A DNA stretch of 45,432 bases from Acidobacteriota bacterium (GCA_019352055.1 JABBOB010000018.1:1-45432); one strand, 5' to 3'. Shown: positions 6,147-14,226, counted from the stretch's first letter. The notes: generated by a model from the letters alone, not told the origin. Program-made: numbers and translations.

Positions 6147-7274
6147 TCAGCCGGCCGGGAGGAACGGCCGCGCCGGCACGCTGTGCCGGGCGACGGCAGG
6201 CACCTCCACGAACGTCCGTTCCGGGTAGCGCAGCGCGACGAGGGCTCCCCCGAACACGCACCCCCCGTCGATGCAGACCGTGCCGTGCCGCACCTCCCGT
6301 GCCGCCGTCGGGGTGTGGCCGAAGACGACCAGGGCGTCGCCGCGGTAGTCGTCCGCCCACGGCACCCGATCGGGCACTCCGTGCTCGTCGGTCGCACCGG
6401 TGGTCGGCCCGTACAGGCAGAGCGCCCGAACCCGCGCGGACTCATGCCCGTGGTACCGCTCGGCGAGGCCCGCGTGCGCGACGACGAGGCGTCCGTCGTC
6501 GAGCACGAGGTGGGCCGGCAGGTCGGTGAGCACGCCCTCCACGGCAGCACGGAAGGCGTCCGGCTCCCGCGCGAGCTGCGCGAGCGAGACGTCGAGGCCA
6601 CCGGTGACCTCGACGTCGTGCCCGAGGAGGGCCCGGCGCAGCTTGTCGTCGTGGTTGCCGAGCACCGCGAGTGCATCGCCGGTCTCGAGCATGCCGGTCA
6701 CGAGCCTGAGCACGCCGGCGACATCCGGCCCGCGGTCGACCAGGTCACCGAGGAGCACGACGGTGCGCCCCTCGGGATGCCGGGCGCCGTCCGGCCGCCC
6801 GGCCGGGTCGAGGCGCACCTCGTAGCCGAGCCTCGCGAGCAGCAGCAGCAGCTCCTCGAGACAGCCGTGCACGTCGCCGATCAGGTCGAACGGACCGCGG
6901 GCATCACGGCGGTCGGAGGCGGCCGGCAGGCGCTCGACCGAGAACCCGTCGTCGCCCGCTTCCGTCACGGCGCGCAGCCGGCCGAGCGGCAGCGCGTCGG
7001 GCACGGGGCCCAGCACGATCGCGTCGACAGCGCGGTCCGCGTGCTGCGCCGCGGCGAGCAGCGCGCGGATCGTGTCCGGTTCGGGGTGCTCCAGCGGCAC
7101 GGCGACGAGCGACCCCTCGGCGAGCCGCGGAGCGGGGTCCTCCGCCGGCGCGAGCACCTCGCCCGATCGGAAGGCGCGGTGCGCGGCCCGATCGGCACCC
7201 CGGCCCATCACGAGGACGAGCGCCGGCCCCGCGACCGAGACGACCGGTGCCGCGCGTCGAGAACGGAGCTGCAT
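6147..7274 (-). CDS. Pnkp-type calcineurin-like phosphatase with degenerate kinase domain
   Basis: This is a 375-residue protein. From residue ~129 onward it follows the metallophosphatase domain of bacterial polynucleotide kinase-phosphatase (Pnkp): FDLIGDVHGCLEEL, LLGDLVDRGPDVAGVLRLV, LGNHDDKLRRALLG, VVAHAGL, the LYGPTTGATDEHGVP block, and VFGHTPT with CIDGGCVFGGALVALRYPER. All five metal-site motifs (GDVHG, GDLVDRG, GNHD, AHAGL, GHTP) are present. Residues ~10-120 occupy the position of the Pnkp kinase, but the P-loop GxxGSGKS is replaced by GRGADRAAHRAF. ATP-dependent kinase activity is therefore unlikely. The C-terminal ligase-like domain of full Pnkp is also absent. It probably hydrolyses phosphomonoesters or phosphodiesters, or dinucleoside polyphosphates (PrpE-like). 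The substrate is unknown. Confidence 0.82.
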   Translation of the reverse strand: MQLRSRRAAPVVSVAGPALVLVMGRGADRAAHRAFRSGEVLAPAEDPAPRLAEGSLVAVPLEHPEPDTIRALLAAAQHADRAVDAIVLGPVPDALPLGRLRAVTEAGDDGFSVERLPAASDRRDARGPFDLIGDVHGCLEELLLLLARLGYEVRLDPAGRPDGARHPEGRTVVLLGDLVDRGPDVAGVLRLVTGMLETGDALAVLGNHDDKLRRALLGHDVEVTGGLDVSLAQLAREPDAFRAAVEGVLTDLPAHLVLDDGRLVVAHAGLAERYHGHESARVRALCLYGPTTGATDEHGVPDRVPWADDYRGDALVVFGHTPTAAREVRHGTVCIDGGCVFGGALVALRYPERTFVEVPAVARHSVPARPFLPAG

Positions 7275-7306
7275 CGCACCATCCTGCCCGTCGGGTCGCG
7301 GAGCCG

Positions 7307-7432
7307 TCAGTCCTCGTCCGTGCGCCCCTCCCAGAGTGCCGCGCAGTCGAGGCACACGCGCACGACGCCTGGCTCCTGTCCCGGCGCGGCCGCGAGGAGG
7401 ACCCGCCCACCCCCGCACCTCGGACACCGCAC
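7307..7432 (-). CDS. Small zinc-ribbon protein (~41 aa)
   Basis: The minus-strand frame encodes VRCPRCGGGRVLLAA, then VVRVCLDCAALWEG, ending RTDED. Two CxxC knuckles ~23 residues apart are a classic zinc ribbon. The GTG at 7432 directly precedes the first knuckle. No in-frame ATG or GTG exists further upstream before a stop, and no strong ribosome-binding site is visible. It lies 32 bases upstream of the Pnkp-like gene on the same strand, so it may be co-transcribed with it. Function is unknown. The coding call rests on the two knuckles and the clean stop. Confidence 0.55.
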   Translation of the reverse strand: MRCPRCGGGRVLLAAAPGQEPGVVRVCLDCAALWEGRTDED

Positions 7433-7541
7433 AGGAGAATCGTGCGCGACGGCTCCGACACCGCCACCGCCACCCGTGCGCCCGCCCGCACCCCCTGCTC
7501 GTGGGCTTCCGAGCGGGCGCTCGGGCGGCCATCATTCCGCC

Positions 7542-7676
7542 ATGACCGGCTCCGACATCGCGATGCTCGCGCTGACGTTCGCCGGTTTCGCGGTCATCGC
7601 GACGCTGCCCTATCTGGCGTTCCGGCTGGTGGAGCTGGCGGAGGACGCGGTGGACCGCGCTCGTCAGCGCGCCTGA
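7542..7676 (+). CDS. Single-pass membrane peptide (44 aa)
   Basis: The ATG at 7542 opens a 44-residue peptide. It has one strongly hydrophobic helix (residues ~6-28, AMLALTFAGFAVIATLPYLAF) and a short amphipathic charged tail (VELAEDAVDRARQRA). I recognise no family. Composition and the single membrane helix make it a believable small gene. It is divergent from the zinc-ribbon gene and convergent with the Cys/His peptide gene. Confidence 0.5.
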   Translation: MTGSDIAMLALTFAGFAVIATLPYLAFRLVELAEDAVDRARQRA

Positions 7677-7692
7677 CGCGGACCGGCGCCGA

Positions 7693-7791
7693 TCAGGCGG
7701 CGATCGGCAGCTGCGCGTGGTCGCAGTGGTCGCAGGCCGCGTCGCAGGCGCACGGCGGCGGGCAGTGGTGGGAGTGGCGGCAGGAGCACAT
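7693..7791 (-). CDS. 32-residue Cys/His-rich peptide, putative metal binder
   Basis: The peptide runs MCSCRHSHHC, PPPCACDAAC, DHCDHAQLPIAA. Seven cysteines (2, 4, 10, 14, 16, 20, 23) and five histidines (6, 8, 9, 22, 25) make 12 of 32 residues potential metal ligands. The ATG at 7791 has a good ribosome-binding sequence upstream (GGAAGGA, 8-nt spacer before ATG), which supports real translation. No signal peptide or membrane segment is present. It lies between the convergent membrane peptide and rlmN, in the same direction as and downstream of rlmN. A metallothionein-like, metal-buffering or metallochaperone role is a guess from composition. I know no matching family. Confidence 0.55.
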   Translation of the reverse strand: MCSCRHSHHCPPPCACDAACDHCDHAQLPIAA

Positions 7792-7915
7792 GGGGCTCGT
7801 CCTTCCGTACGGCTGTGGACGGTGGGAACGAGCGTGCGCCCGCCTCTGCACGCCGCCGCTGCGCGACCCGCCTCCCACTTCGGGGGGCGGTCGCGCAGCG
7901 GTGAGGGTGGAACAG

Positions 7916-9139
7916 TCAGGCGTCGGCCGCGGCGAGCTGGCCGCAAGCGCCGTCGATCTCCTTGCCGCGGGTGTCGCGGATCGTCGTGGGGATGCCGGCC
8001 GCCTCGAGCCGGCGCACGAACTCGTGCTGCACGGCGAGGTCCGACGCGGTCCAGACCGACCCTGGCGTCGGGTTGAGCGGGATCGGGTTGACGTGCACCC
8101 AGCCGTGACCGCGGGCGTTCAGCTTCTCCGCGAGCAGGTCGGCGCGCCAGCCGTGGTCGTTCATGTCCTTGATCAGCGCGTACTCGATCGACACCCGGCG
8201 GCCGGTGGCGTCGAAGTAGGCGCGTGCGGCGTCGAGCGCCTCGTCGACCTTCCAGCGCGAGTTGACCGGGATGAGCTCGTCGCGCAGCTGGTCGTCGGGC
8301 GCGTGCAGGGACAGCGCGAACGTCACGGGGACCTTCTCCCCGGCGAGCTTCTTGATCGCGGGCACCAGGCCGACGGTCGAGACGGTGATGTGCCGGGCGC
8401 TCATCGCGAGCCCGTCCGGCGCGGGCGCGACCATCGTCCGCACCGCCGACATCAGGCGGTTGTAGTTCGCGAGCGGCTCCCCCATGCCCATGAACACGAT
8501 GTTGCTGACGCGCTCGGGCGTCGTCTCGCCGGCGCGCTTGCCCCCGAGCGCCCCGTCCGCGATCACGCGGTTGGCGCGCACCACCTGGTCGACGATCTCC
8601 GCCGCCGACATGTTCCGGGTGAGGCCCGCCTGCCCGGTCGCGCAGAAGGGGCAGTTCATGCCGCATCCGGCCTGCGAGGACACGCAGAGCGTGATCCGGC
8701 CCGGGTAGCGCATGAGCACGGATTCGACGAGCGCGCCGTCGTGCAGCTTCCAGAGGAACTTGATCGTGTCGCCGCGGTCGGTCGTGAAGCGCCGGACCTC
8801 GGTCATCAGCTCCGGGAGCAGCCCGGCGACGAGCTCCTCGCGGCCCGCGGCGGGCAGGTCAGTCATCTCGGCGGGATCGGAGGTGTACCTCGTGAAGTAG
8901 TGGCGCGCGAGCTGGCCGGCGCGGAACGCAGGCAGGCCGAGCTCCACGAGGCGCGCCCGACGCTCCTCGACGTCCAGGTCGGCGAGGTGCGTCGGCGGCT
9001 TGCCGCGCTTCGGCGACGCGAACTGGAGGAGGGGACGCCCGTCGGCGTCCTTCTGCTGCTGCCAGCCCTCGGTCCTCGGCCGGACCTGGATCGTCCGCGC
9101 ACCGTCCGCGGCTGGCGGAAGCAGGGCGTCGGCGGGCAT
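7916..9139 (-). CDS. rlmN: 23S rRNA (adenine2503-C2)-methyltransferase RlmN
   Basis: This radical-SAM enzyme methylates C2 of A2503 in 23S rRNA (and A37 of some tRNAs). It uses a cysteine-methyl intermediate and occurs in nearly all bacteria. The 407-residue protein has the radical-SAM cluster motif [14 protein letters not shown], the [12 protein letters not shown] block, the HITVSTVGL motif, and the C-terminal [15 protein letters not shown] segment with the conserved second cysteine. The start was set at the ATG at 9139. A further in-frame ATG 27 bases upstream is possible but adds only a non-conserved leader. The 93-base gap to the MFS gene upstream suggests an independent or weakly coupled promoter. 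Confidence 0.96.
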   Translation of the reverse strand: MPADALLPPAADGARTIQVRPRTEGWQQQKDADGRPLLQFASPKRGKPPTHLADLDVEERRARLVELGLPAFRAGQLARHYFTRYTSDPAEMTDLPAAGREELVAGLLPELMTEVRRFTTDRGDTIKFLWKLHDGALVESVLMRYPGRITLCVSSQAGCGMNCPFCATGQAGLTRNMSAAEIVDQVVRANRVIADGALGGKRAGETTPERVSNIVFMGMGEPLANYNRLMSAVRTMVAPAPDGLAMSARHITVSTVGLVPAIKKLAGEKVPVTFALSLHAPDDQLRDELIPVNSRWKVDEALDAARAYFDATGRRVSIEYALIKDMNDHGWRADLLAEKLNARGHGWVHVNPIPLNPTPGSVWTASDLAVQHEFVRRLEAAGIPTTIRDTRGKEIDGACGQLAAADA

Positions 9140-9232
9140 CCGTCCAGGGTACGCGAGGGCGGGCACAGCCAGGCGCTGGCGGTTCGGGCAGGTGCTCGCG
9201 CGGAGGGCGGGCCCGAACGGGCAGGACCGGGT

Positions 9233-10423
9233 TCAGGAGGCGTGCACGTCTTCGCGCGGGATCAGCGGCAGCGCGACGAGCGGGGCGGCGGCCACCACGG
9301 CGAACGCGAACGGGAACCCCACCGCTGTGATGAGCGCCCCGATGCCGGGCCCGACGGCTGAGGCCGCCAGGAACTGGCCGGTGTTCTGGACGCCGAGCGC
9401 TCGGCCCGACCACCCCGGGCCCGCCGCCTCCGCCACGGAGGTGAACGCGAGCCCGTTGTCCGCGACGCTCACCATCGTCGTGGCGATCAGCAGGATCGCG
9501 GCCGGCACCGCCCAGCCCACGCCGCCGGCCAGGGCGAGGAGCAGCAGGCCGCCGATGCCGGCGACGGCGACCAGGCGCAGGAGCCGCATGCGCCCGACCC
9601 GGTCGCTGAGCGAACCGATCACGATGCGGCCGCCCGCGCCGACGAACTGCGCGACCGCGACGACGACCCCCGCGGCGGTCGCGGACCAGCGCAGGTCCGC
9701 GATGAGCCAGACGAGCCCGAACGTCGACAGCGTGAACTGGGGCACCACGAGCAGCACCGACACGAGGTGGACGCGGACCAGGAACCCGTCGCGCCGGTAC
9801 GGGCTGCCCACGGCGGCGAGCGCGCTGCGGGGTGGTCGGGGCGGGTCGGTGATCCCGGCCGCGCAGGAGATCGCCAGCGCGCCGGTCGCGACCGCGCCGA
9901 CCGCCAGGGGCAGACCGATGCCCCCGACCGCGGCGAGCGGCGGCACCACCAGCGCCGCGACAGCCACGCCGAGCGGCTGCGACATCTGCCGGATGCCCAT
10001 CGCGAGCCCTCGGCGACGGCGGGGGAACCAGCCCACGACCACGCGCCCGCTCGCGGCGTTGCAGCTGCCGGTCGCGCCTCCCGCGAGCAGCAGGAGCACC
10101 CCGACCGGCACCAGTCCGGCGGACGTCGCGGCGACGGCCGTGCAGACGGCGGCGAGCGCGAGGCCTCCGGCGATCACCCATCGCTCCCCCACCCGGTCCG
10201 CGAGCGCACCCCACGCCACGAGCGTCAGCACGAGACCGATCGTCGGTGCGGCGACCAGCAGGCCGACCTGCGGCAGCGGGATCCCCCGCTGCAGGTGGAG
10301 GAGGGGGATCAGGTAGGCGGGCGTCGACACCACGAGCGTGCCGGCGGCCTGCGCGAGCACGCCGAGCGCGAGCATCCGCCAGGCGGCGGCGGGGATGCGC
10401 GTGTCGTCGGCCGTGGTCGTCAC
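9233..10423 (-). CDS. MFS transporter (12-TM)
   Basis: This 396-residue membrane protein has about 12 hydrophobic helices and a central cytoplasmic loop around DPPRPPRSALAAVGSPYRRDG. The MFS signature appears between helices 2 and 3 as GALADRVGERWV and is repeated in the second half as GSLSDRVGRMRLL. The composition (Gly/Ala-rich helices, few charges) fits a drug or metabolite exporter, or an organic-acid carrier of the nitrate/oxalate-like branch. The substrate cannot be read from sequence. The GTG start leaves a short N-terminal tail before helix 1. It is divergent from the DarT-like gene across a ~128-base intergenic region. Confidence 0.9.
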   Translation of the reverse strand: MTTTADDTRIPAAAWRMLALGVLAQAAGTLVVSTPAYLIPLLHLQRGIPLPQVGLLVAAPTIGLVLTLVAWGALADRVGERWVIAGGLALAAVCTAVAATSAGLVPVGVLLLLAGGATGSCNAASGRVVVGWFPRRRRGLAMGIRQMSQPLGVAVAALVVPPLAAVGGIGLPLAVGAVATGALAISCAAGITDPPRPPRSALAAVGSPYRRDGFLVRVHLVSVLLVVPQFTLSTFGLVWLIADLRWSATAAGVVVAVAQFVGAGGRIVIGSLSDRVGRMRLLRLVAVAGIGGLLLLALAGGVGWAVPAAILLIATTMVSVADNGLAFTSVAEAAGPGWSGRALGVQNTGQFLAASAVGPGIGALITAVGFPFAFAVVAAAPLVALPLIPREDVHAS

Positions 10424-10551
10424 CGGTCAATCCTGGCGGCTCCGTGCAGCGGGTCGCCGTCGCGTCGCGGATCGTGCACGTGGGGTTTGCCGGGACGCCG
10501 TACCGTAGGTGTGCCCCGGAATCCGCGGGCACGGAAAGGGCGGCGGTCTCG

Positions 10552-11340
10552 GTGGCGGAGTGCATCCACGGTTTCGACGACAGGATGTGCGACATCTGCT
10601 TCCCGCGGATCGTGGCCGAGCCTGCTCCCACGGTCGCCGCGTCGGCGACGCGCTCGACATCGCGGTCCGGACGCTCGACGGCGACGCGGCCTCCGAAGCG
10701 CGCGCCGGGGGCACCGGGCGGGCTGCCGCCGAAGGTGCCGCCGTTCGCCTCCCGTCGGCTCTACCACGTCACCCCGCTGGGCAACCTCGAGTCGATCCTC
10801 ATCGACGGGGCGCTCCGCTCGATCGCGTCGGGTGTGACCCCGGACCTCGATGTCGCCGCGCCGCTCGCCCGGCAGCTGCGCGCTCACGCCGACGTCGGCG
10901 ACGGCCGCCATGTCGACGAGTTCGTGCCGTTCTCCGCCTCACCCGACGCCGAGCGCTGGGCCGAGCTGCGTGCGGGCGCGGTCGAGCCGCACTGGTCGGC
11001 GGCCGCCAGGGCGCTCACCAGTGCGGACTACGCGGTGCTCGTCGCGGTCGGCCGGGATCTCGGCACCGACCTGGTGGTCGCCGACGGGGACGCCGCCGCA
11101 CCGGTCACCCGGTTCACGGTCGGTGACCCCGCGAAGGCCATCGCGAGCGCGGCCAGGGCGGACCCCGAACTCACCGCGGTCGAGGTGCTCGCCCCGAACG
11201 CGGTCTCACTCACTGCCGTGAACCTCATCGCCGTCGCCAACGAGCCCGCCCGCGCGCGTGTTCGCGCGATGTTCCACGACGTGGAGGGCGCACCGCCCCG
11301 TGTGGTCGTCCACCCGCCCTGGTTCCTCGTCGCCGACTGA
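10552..11340 (+). CDS. DarT-like (DUF4433) ADP-ribosyltransferase with N-terminal Cys/His knuckle
   Basis: This is a 262-residue protein. The N-terminus carries a CxHGFxxxxCxxCFP knuckle (Cys4, His6, Cys13, Cys16), then a Pro/Arg-rich linker. From residue ~66 it follows the DarT/DUF4433 pattern: RLYHVTPLGNLESIL (substrate/NAD-side start), HVDEFVPFSASPDA, a TAVEVLAPNAVSL segment placing Glu211 at the likely catalytic Glu, and a terminal VVVHPPWF like the family's closing aromatic. DarT enzymes ADP-ribosylate thymidine in single-stranded DNA. No DarG (macrodomain antitoxin) is adjacent, so it may be a tamed or non-toxic member. The GTG at 10552 has a GGAAAGGG sequence upstream. Activity is inferred. 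Confidence 0.72.
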   Translation: MAECIHGFDDRMCDICFPRIVAEPAPTVAASATRSTSRSGRSTATRPPKRAPGAPGGLPPKVPPFASRRLYHVTPLGNLESILIDGALRSIASGVTPDLDVAAPLARQLRAHADVGDGRHVDEFVPFSASPDAERWAELRAGAVEPHWSAAARALTSADYAVLVAVGRDLGTDLVVADGDAAAPVTRFTVGDPAKAIASAARADPELTAVEVLAPNAVSLTAVNLIAVANEPARARVRAMFHDVEGAPPRVVVHPPWFLVAD

Positions 11341-11375
11341 ACCGGGGCGCCTCGTCGGATCCGTACGATGCCGGG

Positions 11376-12005
11376 GTGACGATCACCGCCGCCGCCGATG
11401 GATCCGCGCTCGGGAACCCGGGCCCTGCCGGCTGGGCCTGGTACATCGACGCCGATCGGTGGGCCGCAGGAGGGTGGCCCCACGGCACGAACAACATGGG
11501 TGAGCTGAAGGCGGTGCTCGAGCTGTTTCGTGCGACCGCGGGTGTGGACGACGATCTGCTGGTGCTCTGCGACAGCCAGTACGTCATCAACTCGGTCGTG
11601 AAGTGGATGCCCGGCTGGAAGCGGAAGGGCTGGCGCAAGGCCGACGGCGCGCCCGTCATGAACGTCGAGCTGATGCAGCACATCGACGCCGCGCTGCAAG
11701 GGCGCCGGTACCGCTTCGAGTGGGTCAAGGGTCACGTCGGCCACGAGCTCAACGAAGCCGCGGACGAGCGCGCACGCGGCGCCGCGACCGCCTACCAGCG
11801 GGGTTCGGCGGTGCCCGAGGGCCCCGGCTTCACACCGCTGACCGCCTCCGTCGAGAGCCGGCCGGTCGCAGCCGTCCCCTCCCGATCCCGGCGCGTCACC
11901 CTCGACCTGTCCGACGACGAGTGGAGCGCCCTCGAGCGCCGCGCCCGCGCTGCCGACGTCTCGCCCGAAGCGCTGCTGCGCTCCCTCGCGACCGGCGGCC
12001 GCTGA
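11376..12005 (+). CDS. rnhA: Ribonuclease HI with C-terminal ribbon-helix-helix-like tail
   Basis: The first ~140 residues are a complete RNase HI, which cleaves RNA in RNA-DNA hybrids. All four acidic catalytic residues are visible: Asp8 (DGSALGNPGPAGW), Glu43 (NNMGELKAV), Asp66 (LCDSQYVI) and Asp130 (NEAADERA). The handle-region segment GWKRKGWRKADGAP is also present. Residues ~140-170 form a linker. Residues ~173-207 (RRVTLDLSDDEWSALERRAR and onward to LLRSL) have the strand-helix-helix pattern of ribbon-helix-helix DNA-binding proteins. The GTG at 11376 is the first start matching the conserved N-terminus. It lies 35 bases downstream of the DarT-like gene on the same strand, so co-transcription is likely. 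The tail's DNA-binding role is inferred. Confidence 0.9.
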   Translation: MTITAAADGSALGNPGPAGWAWYIDADRWAAGGWPHGTNNMGELKAVLELFRATAGVDDDLLVLCDSQYVINSVVKWMPGWKRKGWRKADGAPVMNVELMQHIDAALQGRRYRFEWVKGHVGHELNEAADERARGAATAYQRGSAVPEGPGFTPLTASVESRPVAAVPSRSRRVTLDLSDDEWSALERRARAADVSPEALLRSLATGGR

Positions 12006-12183
12006 CGGCACGAGGCGGACCGGCGCGGACACGCCGTCCCGAGGCGCTCGGGGCTTGCGCTCCGGCGCCGATGGGCGCAGTCTGAAGCCCTGATCGATCG
12101 CTCGGGAGAGTCGGAGGCAGTGCCCCGCTCCCCGGGCGATCGGCGTCTGCGGACCCGGATCGTCGATCGGCCAGAATGGCCGG

Positions 12184-13134
12184 ATGAGGTTCAGCACGCT
12201 GGGATCGACCGGCATCTCCGTGACCGAGGTGTGCTTCGGGGCGAGCCCCATCGGGAGCATCCCGGGCCTCGACTCGCATCCGGTCGACGACGACCGCGGC
12301 GTCGCCACCGTCGAGGCGGTGCTGCGGAGCCCCATCCGGTTCATCGACACCTCCAACGGCTACGGTCCGAACGGCGAGAGCGAGCGGCGGATCGGTGCTG
12401 CGCTCGCCCGCACCGGCGGCCTGCCCGCCGACGTCGTGCTCGCCTCGAAGGTCGACCCGGCGACGGGCGACCCCGACTTCTCCGGCGACCGTGTGCGGCG
12501 CTCCCTCGAGGAGAGCCTCCAGCGTCTCGGGATCGACCGGATCCCGCTGCTCCACCTCCATGACGCGGAGCGCATCGCCTTCGACGAGGGTGTCGCCCCC
12601 GACGGTCCCATGCGCGCCCTCGTCCAGCTGAAGGAGCGCGGCCTCGTCGACGCGATCGGCATCGCGAGCGGGCCCGTGCCGCTCATCCGCCGGTACATCG
12701 ACACCGGAGAGTTCGACGTCCTGCTCAGCCACAACCGCTTCACCCTGCTCGACCGGTCAGCGGAAGAGCTGTACCGCGTGGCCCGCGAGCGCGGCATCGG
12801 GGTGCTGAACGCCGCGCCGTACGGGGGCGGGATCCTCTCCCGGGGTGCCCGGGCGGTGCCGCGCTACGCATACGGGCAGGGCAGCGAGGCCGCCGTCCGC
12901 GCCGCGAGAGCGATGGAGGCGGCGTGCGCGGGGCACGGCGTGCCGATCGCCGCCGCGGCGCTGCAGTTCTCCCTCCGGAGCGACCTCGTCGACTCGACCG
13001 TGGTCGGCATGTCGAGCCCGGCGCGCCTGGCGGAGACCGAGGCGCTGATGGCCGTCGCGATCCCGGAGGCCCTGTGGGCCGAGCTCGAGGCACTCGTCCC
13101 GGATCGCGGCGTCTGGCTGGACCCGGCCGAGTAG
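12184..13134 (+). CDS. Aldo/keto reductase, sugar dehydrogenase type
   Basis: This 316-residue TIM-barrel oxidoreductase has the AKR tetrad Asp55 and Tyr60 (FIDTSNGYG), Lys89 (VLASKVD) and His126 (LLHLHD). The pattern LGSTGISVTEVCFGASPIG at the start and LNAAPYGGGIL in the barrel match the D-threo-aldose/L-fucose 1-dehydrogenase and pyridoxal-dehydrogenase branch. That branch oxidises an aldose to its lactone, or a similar substrate, with NAD(P). The true substrate is not determinable. The preceding 178 bases have no gene and should hold its promoter. The arabinose genes are 12 kb away and not linked by operon structure. Confidence 0.88.
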   Translation: MRFSTLGSTGISVTEVCFGASPIGSIPGLDSHPVDDDRGVATVEAVLRSPIRFIDTSNGYGPNGESERRIGAALARTGGLPADVVLASKVDPATGDPDFSGDRVRRSLEESLQRLGIDRIPLLHLHDAERIAFDEGVAPDGPMRALVQLKERGLVDAIGIASGPVPLIRRYIDTGEFDVLLSHNRFTLLDRSAEELYRVARERGIGVLNAAPYGGGILSRGARAVPRYAYGQGSEAAVRAARAMEAACAGHGVPIAAAALQFSLRSDLVDSTVVGMSSPARLAETEALMAVAIPEALWAELEALVPDRGVWLDPAE

Positions 13135-13172
13135 GCCCGGCGTCGGTGCAGACGTGACCGCGGCCGCCTCCG

Positions 13173-13526
13173 TCAGGCGTGCGCGGCGCGGTCCCGCTTG
13201 ATCCTGGCGTTCTCCGCCATCACGGCCGCGTGCGTCTCGCGCTCGCGGACCAGCCATTCGGGCTTCTCCGTGAGCAGCGCCTGGATCTCGGCGGTCGTCA
13301 TCGGCTCGGTCATCTCCGCGCGGCGCAGCCCGGCGACGGAGACGCCGAGGCGCGCGGCCACGACCGGCCGCGGATGCGGCCCCGCCTTCCGCAGCTCGAC
13401 GAGCCACTCGGGCGGCGAGTCCTGCAGCTGCTGCATCGTCGCGCGGCTCACCGGCGCCGCCCGGAACTCCTCCGGGGTCGCTTCGAGCAGCACCCCGAGC
13501 TTCTTCGCCGCGGTCTCGGGCTTCAT
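13173..13526 (-). CDS. DUF5997 family protein
   Basis: This 117-residue soluble protein begins MKPETAAKKLGVLL, has the block SPPEWLVELRKAGPHPRP followed by VVAARLGVSVAGLRR, and ends with an EKPEWLVRERET helix. These are features I associate with DUF5997, an actinobacterial family of unknown function. The VVAARLGVSVAGL segment looks like a helix-turn-helix-type helix pair, so DNA binding is possible but unproven. The gene is divergent from the LysR-effector-like gene, with only 42 bases between start codons. The two probably share a control region. Confidence 0.75.
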   Translation of the reverse strand: MKPETAAKKLGVLLEATPEEFRAAPVSRATMQQLQDSPPEWLVELRKAGPHPRPVVAARLGVSVAGLRRAEMTEPMTTAEIQALLTEKPEWLVRERETHAAVMAENARIKRDRAAHA

Positions 13527-13568
13527 CGTCTGCTCCTGCGCCACGATGGGAACGCTACCCTCGGCCCG

Positions 13569-14222
13569 GTGCCCGCCCCGTTCGTGATCGGCGTCGTGAC
13601 CGGTGTCACACCCGACCGCTGGGTGCGCGTGTGGCGCGAGCGGCTGCCGGAGGTGCCGCTGCAGGTCGTGCCGGTGGACGACGTCGCCGTCGCGCTCGCG
13701 TCGGGCGTCTCGATGGTCTTCGCGCGCCTCCCGGTCGAGGGCGTCGACCCGGAGCGGCTGCACACCATCGCGCTCTGGGAGGAGACGCCCGTCGCCGTCG
13801 CCGCGAAGGACCACGTCGTGAAGGCGTTCGACGCGGTGACCGAGGCGGACCTCGCGGACGAGGAGGTGCACCCGGGTTGGGGCGACGGCGTCCTCGACAT
13901 CGTCGCCGCGGGTCACGGGATCGCGCGGATGCCGCAGTCGGTGTTCCGCGCGTCCGGCCGCCGCGATGTCGTCGCGCGCCCGATCACGGACGCGCCCAGC
14001 ACCCGGATCGCGCTCGTCTGGTCGCGGGACGAGGGCGGCCCGCTCGTCGACGAGTTCATCGGCGTCGTGCGAGGACGGACGGCGAACAGCTCCCGCGGCG
14101 ATGCGGCCGCTCCCCCGCCGGAGGCCGCGAAGCCCCTGAAGGCTCCGCAGACCGGAGCCAAGGCGCCCGCGCGGCAGGACCGCCGGCCCCGGAGGCCCTC
14201 CTCCGGCAAGCGGCACCGCTGA
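13569..14222 (+). CDS. LysR-type substrate-binding domain protein lacking the HTH domain
   Basis: This 217-residue protein resembles the effector-binding (periplasmic-binding-fold) domain of LysR regulators. It has FVIGVVTGVTPDRWV at the start, VSMVFARLPVEG, LHTIALWEETPVAVAAKDH, a VLDIVAAGHGIARMPQSVF block, and RPITDAPSTRIALVW. The winged-helix DNA-binding domain normally at the N-terminus is absent. The GTG at 13569 sits directly before the conserved domain and no HTH is encoded upstream. The C-terminal ~50 residues are a Pro/Lys/Arg-rich low-complexity tail. It is divergently paired with DUF5997. It may act as a ligand sensor for a separate DNA-binding partner, which is inference. Confidence 0.75.
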   Translation: MPAPFVIGVVTGVTPDRWVRVWRERLPEVPLQVVPVDDVAVALASGVSMVFARLPVEGVDPERLHTIALWEETPVAVAAKDHVVKAFDAVTEADLADEEVHPGWGDGVLDIVAAGHGIARMPQSVFRASGRRDVVARPITDAPSTRIALVWSRDEGGPLVDEFIGVVRGRTANSSRGDAAAPPPEAAKPLKAPQTGAKAPARQDRRPRRPSSGKRHR

Positions 14223-14226
14223 CCCG

